Of a stretch of 64,000 nucleotides of DNA, positions 29,010-37,284 are shown in pieces. Origin of the DNA: Maritimibacter alkaliphilus. GTDB taxonomy: Bacteria > Pseudomonadota > Alphaproteobacteria > Rhodobacterales > Rhodobacteraceae. The notes under the pieces were generated by a model that was not told the origin of the DNA, did no database searches, and saw only the letters and a list, made by a program, of their open reading frames with translations. Every line of letters begins with the position of its first letter. The first letter of the stretch is position 1. Made by a program: the position numbers and the translations under genes. The stretch covers positions 108,078 to 172,077 of the forward strand of contig NZ_JAHVIT010000006.1 of NCBI RefSeq assembly GCF_019801605.1, read 5' to 3'.

Positions 29010-29822
29010 TCAGGCCCGCTCCGCGGCCGGACGGGCGAACAACGCCGTAAAGGTCGCACCGATGCGGAAGCTGCCATCGGTCTGCCGGAACGGCGCGATG
29101 GCCCGGGCGTGCGCCTCCTCCACCGCCGCCCTGCCGGAGTGGCGGATCGCCTGCGCTGCGACGCCCGATGACAGCAGGCAGCGCAGCGCGGTCTCCTCGT
29201 CCGGATAGACCCAGGGGCTCGCGATGTTCTGCATCTCGAAAGGGTCCAGGTTTCCAGCCACGGCAAAGGCCAGCAGCCGGTCCGGCGCCGACAGGGCGAA
29301 GGGGCCCGGCGCACCCTCCGGGGCCGGCGGCAGGACGGCTTTCATCGCGCTCACGACCTGTGCGGCCTCCATCCCGTCGGGCGGGCCCCAGGTCACCACG
29401 ACGACCGTCGCATCTTCGCGCGCGAGACGCACGCCTTCTTGCAGGGCACGTTGCGGATCTGCGGCGTATTGGATGGCGTTGAACCCGGTGACGACATCGA
29501 AGGCGGCATCTTCGAACGGCAATGACCCCAGATCGCAGTGGTGAAGCCTGGATGGAGGCAGCCTCTCGCTCGCGATCTCCAGCAAGCCGCTGGCAGCGTC
29601 GAGCCCGGTGACATCGGCCCCCCGCCCATGGGCCTTCGCCAGCGCCATGCCGGAGCCGCACCCCAAATCGAGGTAACGGGTTGCAGGCCCGACGGAGGCG
29701 CGCTCCAACACAGCGTCGAAGACGGGCTCCACCATCGCTTCCTGTATGTCGGCCCAATGTCGGGCGGCGTGGCCCCAAAGGGTCCCCTGTTCCGGTCCGT
29801 TCTGTGCGACTGCGGTTGTCAT
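29010..29822 (-). CDS. Class I SAM-dependent methyltransferase
   Basis: A 270-residue methyltransferase with motif I YLDLGCGSGMAL (about residues 49-60), GLDAASGLL for the SAM ribose contact, and FDVVTGFNAIQYA. It is divergent from an HxlR regulator at 29966 across about 140 bases, which suggests that regulator controls it (inference). The substrate is unknown. It resembles the protein at 25778 only at family level. Confidence 0.8.
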   Translation of the reverse strand: MTTAVAQNGPEQGTLWGHAARHWADIQEAMVEPVFDAVLERASVGPATRYLDLGCGSGMALAKAHGRGADVTGLDAASGLLEIASERLPPSRLHHCDLGSLPFEDAAFDVVTGFNAIQYAADPQRALQEGVRLAREDATVVVVTWGPPDGMEAAQVVSAMKAVLPPAPEGAPGPFALSAPDRLLAFAVAGNLDPFEMQNIASPWVYPDEETALRCLLSSGVAAQAIRHSGRAAVEEAHARAIAPFRQTDGSFRIGATFTALFARPAAERA

Positions 29823-29965
29823 CTCTGTCTCCCTCCATGGCGGTTCCCGGGGAGCGTGCCTGAGGGTCCGTAGGCCTGAAAAGTGAAGGGACTGGACCTC
29901 TAGCTCCAGAAATTGAACTTGTGCGTTGAAACGGGCCGCCCGACAGTAAGGGTGGAGGAAATGCC

Positions 29966-30682
29966 ATGGCCGGTCAGAAGTCCTATGGGCAGTTCTGCCC
30001 TGTCGCGAAGTCCGCAGAGTTGCTGTGCAAGCGCTGGACGATGCTTGTCATCCGCGAGTTGCTGGATGGGCCCCTCGGCTTCAACGACATTCGAAGCGGG
30101 GTGCTGCTCATGTCGCGCAGCCTGCTGTCCGCGCGGCTCGTCGAGTTGGAGCAGTCGGGCCTGCTGCGGCACATCTCGGCTGCACCGGGGCGGCGCGCGG
30201 GCTACGAGCTGACAGAGGCTGGCTATGCGCTGCTGCCCGTGGTCGAGGCGATGGGGCACTGGGGCCAGGAATGGATCGAGCCCGATCTGACCGTCGGGGA
30301 CATCGACTTCGGCTACCTGCTGTGGAGCCTCCGCCGCTCCGTCAGGCGTGTCCCGGAGATGCCGGAGAGCTTCCTCGTGCGGCTGCATTTCACCGACGCC
30401 CCGGACGGGCACGATCTGCACTGGCTGTCCTACCGGGGGCCGGACATCGACATCTGTCACAGCGATCCGGGCGGCGAGGTCGACGTCTGGATCGAATGCG
30501 AAGTGGTCGCCTTCACCGAGATCTGGATGGGCTGGCGGTCATTTTCGAGCAGCCTGCGGGATCAAAGGCTTGTCATCGACGGGCCCCGGCAGTTCACGCA
30601 GGATCCGTTCAGATGGCTGGGGCGCAGCCGCCTTGCGGCCATCGGGAAACGGCCCCGTGCGGAGCGGGTCAAACCCGTTTGA
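29966..30682 (+). CDS. HxlR family transcriptional regulator with C-terminal extension
   Basis: A 238-residue protein. Residues 1-105 form the HxlR winged helix (CPVAKSAELLCKRWTMLVIRELLDGPLGFNDI, then LSARLVELEQSGLL). An extra domain of about 130 residues follows, reminiscent of SCP2-like sterol-carrier modules found on some HxlR proteins; classical HxlR proteins are about half this length. GGAGGA precedes the ATG. It is divergent from the methyltransferase at 29010. The extension may sense a hydrophobic ligand (inference). Confidence 0.82.
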   Translation: MAGQKSYGQFCPVAKSAELLCKRWTMLVIRELLDGPLGFNDIRSGVLLMSRSLLSARLVELEQSGLLRHISAAPGRRAGYELTEAGYALLPVVEAMGHWGQEWIEPDLTVGDIDFGYLLWSLRRSVRRVPEMPESFLVRLHFTDAPDGHDLHWLSYRGPDIDICHSDPGGEVDVWIECEVVAFTEIWMGWRSFSSSLRDQRLVIDGPRQFTQDPFRWLGRSRLAAIGKRPRAERVKPV

Positions 30683-30935
30683 GGCGCGCGACGGCAGCTT
30701 GACCAAGGCGATCTTCGACCTTTCGGGGGTCGCGCAGGAAGGGCTGCGCGGCGTCGTCGAGGCTCGCGCATCCGAGTGGCTTGGCCCGACCGGGAAATAG
30801 GAACCGGGGGATAAGACGTTGCGCGGTGGCGCGGCTGGCCCGTGACCGCGCCAGCGGGCCGAGCGACGGCACGGGCCCCGACGACAGGCGCCCGGCGCGA
30901 GGGCATCGCGTGCGGCAGGAAAGGGGACGCCGGTG

Positions 30936-31661
30936 TCAGAGTTGCAAGAGCGCCGCGATCACCACCGCGGAGGAGGAGACCGCACACACCAGCAGCACGA
31001 TGCGGCGGAAGAGTTCCTCGTCCACGCGGTCTGCCAGCCGTCGGCCGATCCAGGATCCCCCAAGGACGAAGGGCAGGGCCGCCGCCGTCTGCCAGCCGAG
31101 CGGACCCCAGTCGATCCGCCCGCCCAGGCCGAGCGCGGCCAGCGAGACGATCGTGCCGAGGATGATGTTCGCCCCCAGCGTGGCCCGGATCTGTGGCCCG
31201 CCCCGGTTCTGATAGGCGATGGCCAGCGGCGGGGCGCCGACCGCCGTCAGTGTCCCGAAGAACCCGGAGAGCCCGCCCGCGATGGTCAGCACCGCGGGCG
31301 TCGGCGATAGGCTGACACGGCTCCATGTCACCGCCACCGCGCCCAGCAGGAAGAGCCCGAAGACGAGGCTCATCAGGACCGGGTCGACGCGGCTGATGGC
31401 ATAGCCCGCCACGAGGGTCAGCGGCAGCCGCCCCAGCATGATGAAGCCGAAATCACGCCAGTCGATCAGCGCGCGGGTCTGCCATGTATAGCTCAGCGTC
31501 AACAGCAGGGTCAGCGCCAGCAGCGGCCCCGGCACGAGGTCCGGGGCCACGAGGGCCGCGATGGGGGCGACGATCAGCGCGAAGCCGAAGCCGGTGAAGC
31601 TTTGCAGGACGGCGCCGGCGCAGACCACGCCGGCGACCACCGCGAGTTCGAGCGGCTGCAT
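30936..31661 (-). CDS. TauE/SafE family membrane permease
   Basis: A 241-residue protein with about eight membrane segments and the family pattern SFTGFGFALIVAPIAALVAP near the N-terminus, plus GTLTAVGAPPLAIAY in the second half. The family is linked to export or uptake of sulfonates, sulfite and other organic anions. The start at 31661 overlaps the upstream stop as TGATG, so it is translationally coupled. It is the last gene of a five-gene operon with a TTT transporter and a RidA-like triplet. Confidence 0.83.
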   Translation of the reverse strand: MQPLELAVVAGVVCAGAVLQSFTGFGFALIVAPIAALVAPDLVPGPLLALTLLLTLSYTWQTRALIDWRDFGFIMLGRLPLTLVAGYAISRVDPVLMSLVFGLFLLGAVAVTWSRVSLSPTPAVLTIAGGLSGFFGTLTAVGAPPLAIAYQNRGGPQIRATLGANIILGTIVSLAALGLGGRIDWGPLGWQTAAALPFVLGGSWIGRRLADRVDEELFRRIVLLVCAVSSSAVVIAALLQL

Positions 31662-33058
31662 CAGGCCTGCGCTGCGATCGCTTCGATCTGGACATGGGCG
31701 CCCTCGACCGGGCCCGGGCCGAAGACGCAGATGCCCTCCATCGCCGGCAGGGTGTCCGAGAGGCGGGCGCGGCGGATGGCCTCGAAGATCAGGAAGTCCT
31801 GCGGATCGGCCATGAAAACGGTCATCTTGGTCAGCGACGCGAGGTCGAGCGAGGCCGCCTTCAGGGTCTCCGCCATCCGGTCGAAGCTGGCCCAGCATTG
31901 CGCCGCGAGGCCCGGCACCCGTTCGAAACGCTCCAGCTCCGCCACGAGGGCGCGGCCCTCGCCCTCCTCGATGCAGGCGGAGGAGCCCGCCAGAACGCCA
32001 TCGCTGGTCATCCCGATCATGCCTGAAAGGAAGCAGAACTTGTCCACCGTCACGGCAGCCGCCCCCGGCAGCGGCGCGGGGATCTGCCAGCTATGCGGCG
32101 TGACGGAGAGGCCGGCGGCGGGGTTCACGGCGACGGGCTCGATCTCCAGCAGCGTGCCCTTGTGGCCGACCTCGTCGAAGCCGGTGATGGTGATCGCGGG
32201 GCCGCCTTCGGGGAAGAATTGCGCGTGCACGCGCAGGAAGTCGGGCATGTCGCGCAGGTCGGCGAGGAAGATCGTCAGCTGGACGATATGCTCCATCCCC
32301 AGCCCCTGCGCGGCGAGGTTCTTGCGGATCTCGTCGTAGGTGAACCAGGTCTGCGCGGCGATCGGCCCGTGACGGCTGTCGGGGTGCGACCGGCCGGTGG
32401 CCATGGCGCGGCCCTCTTCGGGCACATCATCGTAGCTGGCCACGACCGGCTTGCCCGGCGCGGTGGTCTGGATCGGGATATGCCCGGCGAGGAAGACCAG
32501 CGGGCCACAGGCGACCGCCTGGCTGTAGAAGCTGGCCGAGGGGTAATCGGCATTGTCGAAGGCCTTGACCACGTCCCGCTTGGGATAGGTCTGCGACAGG
32601 CCGGGGACCGAGGCGATGGCATTGAGGCCGTAGTGCGCGCCGAACTGGCCACAGACCGTCCCCACGCCAAGGCCCGAGGAGGGGCAGGGCTCCGGCTGCC
32701 AGACCATGCGCACCTGTTCGAGGCGCGGGAACCAGCGCTTGTCCTGCTGCCAGATGTGCAGGCGCAGGATCTGGCTCTGGTCCGACCCGGCGGCGGCGAG
32801 GACCTTGGTCAGGTTCTCGAAGGCGGTCCAGGCGTCCGCGATGACGGGCCCTTCGACGGCGTTCAGCAGGCCGTAGTCCGAGGCGAGGTGCTGCGCCGTT
32901 TCGGGCAGCTCCGCGATCGACTTGGGCTCGACGCCGGGGCGGCCGCCCCGCATGCCCGAGACGAAGACCAGCCCATGCGCCTCGACGGCCAGCGGATAGT
33001 CGGGAAAGGCGGCGGTGACGCCATCGGCGAGGATTTCACGTTTCATGGTCTTGTTCAT
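31661..33058 (-). CDS. RidA-like protein with three tandem Rid domains
   Basis: A 465-residue protein made of three RidA/YjgF-like units, about residues 1-152, 160-312 and 318-465. Each has an opening strand of the VFVSGM type and a helix-strand stretch such as FENLTKVLAAAG-ILRLHIW, YDEIRKNLAAQG-VQLTIFL or FDRMAETLKAAS-TKMTVFM. RidA is normally a homotrimer of about 130-residue chains with active sites between subunits, so this is in effect a one-chain trimer. The arginine that binds the substrate carboxylate in RidA (in the PARS-type segment) is not seen in any unit (GPAITIT, LPAMEG), so enamine deaminase activity is doubtful. The start 33058 overlaps the tctA stop as ATGA. Confidence 0.78.
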   Translation of the reverse strand: MNKTMKREILADGVTAAFPDYPLAVEAHGLVFVSGMRGGRPGVEPKSIAELPETAQHLASDYGLLNAVEGPVIADAWTAFENLTKVLAAAGSDQSQILRLHIWQQDKRWFPRLEQVRMVWQPEPCPSSGLGVGTVCGQFGAHYGLNAIASVPGLSQTYPKRDVVKAFDNADYPSASFYSQAVACGPLVFLAGHIPIQTTAPGKPVVASYDDVPEEGRAMATGRSHPDSRHGPIAAQTWFTYDEIRKNLAAQGLGMEHIVQLTIFLADLRDMPDFLRVHAQFFPEGGPAITITGFDEVGHKGTLLEIEPVAVNPAAGLSVTPHSWQIPAPLPGAAAVTVDKFCFLSGMIGMTSDGVLAGSSACIEEGEGRALVAELERFERVPGLAAQCWASFDRMAETLKAASLDLASLTKMTVFMADPQDFLIFEAIRRARLSDTLPAMEGICVFGPGPVEGAHVQIEAIAAQA

Positions 33059-34566
33059 TCCGTTGAGGTTTCTGCGGTCCGGTTGCGGAACCGGTCGGTG
33101 AGGGTGCCCTTGAGGGCAAAGGCGATGACGGCGAGCGTGACGAGGCAGACGCCGAGGGCGATGGGGCGGTCCCAGAGCGGCGACAGCGAGCCGCGGCTCT
33201 GGATCAACATCCGGCGGAAGCTGTCCTCGAGGATGCCGCCGAGCACGAAGGCCAGCACCAGCGGCGCCACCGGTATGCGCAGCGCACGCATGCCCCAGCC
33301 CGCAAAGCCCGCCAGCACCATGACGCCCACGTCGAAGAGACGGGCATTGATGGCATAGGTCCCCGCGACGCAGAGCACGGCCACGGCGGTGAAAAGCAGC
33401 GGGCGCGGGATCAGGATGATCCGGCTCGCAAAGCGCATGGCGGCCAGACCCACGAAGGCCAGCATCACCATCGAGACGAAGAGCCCGGCATAGAGCGTAT
33501 AGAAGAGCCCGGTGTTGTCGGTGATCAGCGTCGGCCCCGGCTGCAACCCCTGCGCGATCAGCGCGCCCATCAGGATGGAGGTCACGATGTCGCCGGGGAT
33601 GCCGAAGATCAGCGTCGGGATCAGGGCCGCGCCACAGGTGGCGTTGCAGGCGACCTCCGGGGCGACGACGCCCTCGTCGGCGCCCTTGCCGAAGGCCTCG
33701 GGCGTTTTCGAGGCGCGGCGGGCGAGCGCATAGGCGACCCAGTTCGAGGTTTCGGAGCCGATGCCGGGCAGGGCGCCGATGGTGGCGCCGATCAGGGACG
33801 ACCGGGCGATGGTGCGCTTCACCTGCCACAGGCGGTGCAGGATGTCGCGCAGCAGCGGCACCTCGACGGTGGGCGGCTCCATGCGGCCGGGCCGCCAGCG
33901 GGCCAGCTGGTCCAGCACCTCCGCCAGTCCGAAGAGGCCGATGGCCAGCGGGATCACCCCGATCCCGGCAGAGAGTTCGCGGATGCCGAAGGTCAGCCGG
34001 GGCGAGCCGCCGATGGGGTCGGTGCCCACCAGCGACAGGGCAAGGCCGATGCTGGCCGCGAAAAGCCCCTTCATCAGCGAGGCGCCGGAGACGTAGGCGA
34101 CAAGCGTCAGCGACATGACGGTGATCGCGAACTTCTCGGCATTGCCGACCTGAAGCGCGAATTCCGCCACCAGCGGCGCGCAGAGGACGAGGGCCAGGAT
34201 GCCGATCCCGTCGCCCACCACGGAGCCCCAGACCGCGAGGCCGAGGGCGCGGCCCGCCTGTCCGGCGCGGGTCATTGCATAGCCGTCGGCGACCGTGGCG
34301 GCATTGGAGGCCGTGCCCGGCGTGCCGATCAGGATGGCGGAGAGCGAGCCGCCGAAGGTGCCGCCCTTGTAGAGGGCGAGCAGGAAGGAAATCCCCTCGA
34401 CCGGGGGCAGGAAGAAGGTGGCGGGGGAGAAGATCGCCATGCCCATCGTGGCCGAGAGGCCGGGCAGGGCGCCGATGATCACGCCGACCACCACGCCGAG
34501 CATCAGGGCAAGTAGCACCGTCGGGGCGGCCACGTTCGTGAGGGCTGTCAGAAGGGCGTCGGTCAT
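33055..34566 (-). CDS. tctA: TTT transporter large permease TctA
   Basis: The 503-residue channel subunit of a tripartite tricarboxylate-type transporter, with about 12 membrane segments. Family motifs are GALPGLSATMGMAIFSP (N-terminal half) and its internal repeat GALPGIGSETSNWVAYALARR, with GIPGDIVTSILMGAL near the middle. A GTG at 34581 gives five more residues; I prefer ATG 34566, 4 bases after the tctB stop. Neither has a clear ribosome-binding site, so translation is probably coupled. Confidence 0.92.
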   Translation of the reverse strand: MTDALLTALTNVAAPTVLLALMLGVVVGVIIGALPGLSATMGMAIFSPATFFLPPVEGISFLLALYKGGTFGGSLSAILIGTPGTASNAATVADGYAMTRAGQAGRALGLAVWGSVVGDGIGILALVLCAPLVAEFALQVGNAEKFAITVMSLTLVAYVSGASLMKGLFAASIGLALSLVGTDPIGGSPRLTFGIRELSAGIGVIPLAIGLFGLAEVLDQLARWRPGRMEPPTVEVPLLRDILHRLWQVKRTIARSSLIGATIGALPGIGSETSNWVAYALARRASKTPEAFGKGADEGVVAPEVACNATCGAALIPTLIFGIPGDIVTSILMGALIAQGLQPGPTLITDNTGLFYTLYAGLFVSMVMLAFVGLAAMRFASRIILIPRPLLFTAVAVLCVAGTYAINARLFDVGVMVLAGFAGWGMRALRIPVAPLVLAFVLGGILEDSFRRMLIQSRGSLSPLWDRPIALGVCLVTLAVIAFALKGTLTDRFRNRTAETSTE

Positions 34567-34570
34567 CGGG

Positions 34571-35095
34571 TCAGAAGTCACTTTGGGGCAGGATGACCTT
34601 CATGCCGTAGCGGAAGGCGTACCAGGTGGCGGGCGGCAGCAGCAGCGCGACGCAGAGCAGCGGCACCCAGGTGCGGTAGCCGGTGGCGATCCCGCCAAGG
34701 ACAATCGCCGCGATCGAAGTCAGGATGAACCCCGCCACGGGCAGCAGCGCGAGATAGGCGAGAGAGGCCGCGCAGAGCAGCAGGACCCGGGGCAGGGTGA
34801 CCGGCCCGGTCTGGCCGGCACTGTCCGGGGTGGCGGCCGCCTCCTCGGGTTCGGGCGCGCGCAGCAGGGCGGAGACGAGGTTCGCCGCCGCCAGCAGCGC
34901 GACGAGGCAGAGCACGAGGCGCGGGAAGGTCGCCGGGGCCAGCGAACTGTCCGTCGTGCCCGGCATCGCAAAGGCCCAACCCCGCACGAAGCTGTCGATG
35001 TTCAGGGCGAGCCATGCGGCGCCCGCGCAGATGACGGCCGAGGTGGCCGCCATCGCGAGGCGCAGACGCTGGGAGTGGCGTCCGCTGTCCGTCAT
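34571..35095 (-). CDS. tctB: TTT transporter small permease TctB
   Basis: A 174-residue protein with four predicted membrane segments and the usual poorly conserved TctB layout, including the ATFPRLVL stretch after the first segment and GYRTW near the third. Its ATG overlaps the tctC stop by one base (TGATG). Recognition depends partly on its place between tctC and tctA. Confidence 0.85.
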   Translation of the reverse strand: MTDSGRHSQRLRLAMAATSAVICAGAAWLALNIDSFVRGWAFAMPGTTDSSLAPATFPRLVLCLVALLAAANLVSALLRAPEPEEAAATPDSAGQTGPVTLPRVLLLCAASLAYLALLPVAGFILTSIAAIVLGGIATGYRTWVPLLCVALLLPPATWYAFRYGMKVILPQSDF

Positions 35096-36063
35096 CAGTT
35101 TGCGCCGGCCGCTTCGCGCAGCAGGCCGGGGGCCTCTTCCCAGGTCTGGTCCCAGACCGCCTGGTAGTCATCGCCCCCCATGAAGCCGGAAATGTCCTGG
35201 CCCATCTTGGTGTAGACGTCGATGTACTCCGGATCGGCGGCGATCTCGGCAAAGCCGCTGCGCAGCTTGGCAACGACGTCCTCCGGGGTGCCCGCCGGGG
35301 CGAAGACGTGGATGGCGAGGCCCTCGGTCACGTCGATGCCCAGTTCCTTCATGGTCGGCACATCGGGGATCGCGGCGGAGCGCTCCTCGGCGGCGACGGC
35401 CAGAGGCTTCATCGTGCCCTCGGCCATCGGGCCCTTGACCAGCGAGGGCAACAGCATGTCGATCATGCTCTCACCCGCCAGCATGGCGCGGACCTTGGGG
35501 CCACCCCCGCCATAGGGAACCCACCGCAGGCCCGACGGGCCGATATCGGTGGTCTGGGCAAAGCGGAGCCACATGTAATGGTCGGCCGAGGCCACATCCG
35601 CGATGGCGGCGTCGATCTCGCCCGGGCGGGCAAGCGCGTCCTCGACGAAGGCTTCGGCGCTGTCCCAAGGCGCATCGCCACCGGCGGTCAGCACCCAGGG
35701 CACGAAGGTCAGCTGCGCGATCGGCACGAGGCTGTCGGCGTCGAAGTCGAGGTTCTGGGCGATCGGGCCGAAGACGGTGCCGCCAAGGTCACAGACCAGC
35801 AGCGAATAGCCGTCGGGATCGGCCTCGGAGACTTCGGTCGCGGCCAGCGTGCCGCCGGCGCCGGGCTTGTACTGCACGATGGCTGGCTGGCCGAGGTACT
35901 TCTCGACGAAGGGCGCGATGGCCTGCGTGTTCTGGTCGTTGCCGCCGCCCGCGGGCGAGCAGACGTTCATCTGGATCGGTTCGGAGGGGAAATCCTGCGC
36001 CATGGCAGGGGCGGAGGCCACGGCCATGGACAGCGCGAGGCCGGAGGAGAGGAGCTTGTTCAT
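35095..36063 (-). CDS. tctC: TTT transporter solute receptor TctC (Bug family)
   Basis: A 322-residue periplasmic receptor with a signal peptide (MNKLLSSGLALSMAVASAPA, cleavage near AMA-QDF). Bug-family marks are the first ligand loop SPAGGGNDQ and the second loop YKPGAGGTLAATEV. ATG 36063 has AGGGA 7 bases upstream; the longer frame to 36129 is rejected. It heads the operon tctC-tctB-tctA-Rid triplet-TauE and diverges from a LysR gene. The ligand is unknown; the family takes many carboxylates. Confidence 0.92.
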   Translation of the reverse strand: MNKLLSSGLALSMAVASAPAMAQDFPSEPIQMNVCSPAGGGNDQNTQAIAPFVEKYLGQPAIVQYKPGAGGTLAATEVSEADPDGYSLLVCDLGGTVFGPIAQNLDFDADSLVPIAQLTFVPWVLTAGGDAPWDSAEAFVEDALARPGEIDAAIADVASADHYMWLRFAQTTDIGPSGLRWVPYGGGGPKVRAMLAGESMIDMLLPSLVKGPMAEGTMKPLAVAAEERSAAIPDVPTMKELGIDVTEGLAIHVFAPAGTPEDVVAKLRSGFAEIAADPEYIDVYTKMGQDISGFMGGDDYQAVWDQTWEEAPGLLREAAGAN

Positions 36064-36342
36064 TACGGTTCCCTGTCGGTTGTTATGCCTCCATCGCTGG
36101 CGAGGGCCCGGCCGAATGACCAATATCAATGCGGAATGCCGCTATGCCGGCCCCGTATCGCGGCCAAGCCGTGCAGGCGCGGGCGCGGGGGCTGGAAACC
36201 CGTGCAAGCCCTTGCCTATATGCCGCAAAGCTGGCCCGACGGGGCCCGGCCTGCCGCCCGTAGCCCCCCGTGGGGGCCGCCGCAGGCGGCAGAGTTGCCT
36301 CGCTGGCGATGCCCGAAAACTGGGCGGAAAGAGACCCTGCAC

Positions 36343-37224
36343 ATGGAATTGCGTGCCCTTCGATACTTCCTCACCGTGGCCGACACGGGCTCCTTCTCGC
36401 GCGCGGCAGAGGTGCTGCACGTGGCACAGCCGGCCGTCTCGCGCCAGATACAGGCGCTGGAGCAGGAATTCGGGCTGTCCTTCCTGCGCCGCACGGCCCG
36501 CGGGGCGGTCCTGACCCGCGAGGGGCAGATGCTCTACGACCGGGCGCGCGGGCTGATCGACGGGTTCGACGAACTGGCAACCGACCTCGCGACCCAGCGG
36601 GATCGCCCGCGCGAACGGATCCGGATCGGCGTGCCGCCGACCTGCGCCGAGGATCACGGCGTGCAGCTCTTCGAGATGCTGAGCGAGGCCCTGCCCGAGG
36701 CCGATATCGAGATGACCGAGGGGCTGAGCCGCTACCTGCCGGACCTGCTGCTGGATGGCAGCCTCGACCTGATCATCTCGCTTCAGGAGAAACACACCGA
36801 CGCGCTCCAGTTCCAGCTGATAGAGCGCGAGCCGATGGTCTATTTCGCCCGCAGCGACAACCCCCTGCTACGGGACGCGGCGCCGCTTCCGCTGGCAGAG
36901 CTGGCCGAGGTGCCGCTGGTGCTGTCCACGGGGTTCCTGCAACTGACGGAGGCCTTCGCGCGGGACTACGGCGTCTCCATCGCCTGCCAGATGCAGATCG
37001 ATTCCATCGCTGCCACCCGGCGGATCGTGGCCAAGACAGGCCATGGCACGGTCTGGCCGCAGTCCATCGCCCGGCGCGAGGCCGAGGCGGGATCGGGGGG
37101 CTATCGCGGGTTGCAGCCCGCGCCGATGCGATCCCTTTTCATCGGCCGCAACCGGCGGCCCCTGCCGCAGGGCGTGCAGGAAGTGATCGGCGCCTTTCTC
37201 AAGGCCCGGCAGCGGCAGCATTAG
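36343..37224 (+). CDS. LysR family transcriptional regulator
   Basis: A 293-residue regulator with the helix-turn-helix LRYFLTVADTGSFSRAAEVLHVAQPAVSRQIQALE (residues about 6-40) and an effector domain typical of the CynR/CbbR group. It is divergent from tctC over 279 bases, so it is the likely regulator of the TTT operon. The shared upstream region is GC-rich with a GGGGGCC/GGCGGC-rich hairpin-prone stretch near 36265-36290. Confidence 0.88.
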   Translation: MELRALRYFLTVADTGSFSRAAEVLHVAQPAVSRQIQALEQEFGLSFLRRTARGAVLTREGQMLYDRARGLIDGFDELATDLATQRDRPRERIRIGVPPTCAEDHGVQLFEMLSEALPEADIEMTEGLSRYLPDLLLDGSLDLIISLQEKHTDALQFQLIEREPMVYFARSDNPLLRDAAPLPLAELAEVPLVLSTGFLQLTEAFARDYGVSIACQMQIDSIAATRRIVAKTGHGTVWPQSIARREAEAGSGGYRGLQPAPMRSLFIGRNRRPLPQGVQEVIGAFLKARQRQH

Positions 37225-37284
37225 GTGGGGTGGCGGGCCTGATCTCCGTGGATATGGCGCACCGGAAGATCGGCAGGCCGCACG

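Noticed and set aside
28809..29171. A 120-codon plus-strand frame divergent from the LysR gene
   Set aside because: It overlaps the end of the methyltransferase gene on the other strand and has no recognised motif or ribosome-binding site.
31662..31898. N-terminal extension of the TauE-like frame
   Set aside because: Pro/Arg/Gly-rich, out-of-frame reading of the Rid triplet; the hydrophobic protein begins at 31661.
33059..33829. Upstream extension that makes the Rid triplet frame 722 codons long
   Set aside because: The added 257 residues are an out-of-frame reading of tctA; the ATGA overlap at 33058 marks the real start.
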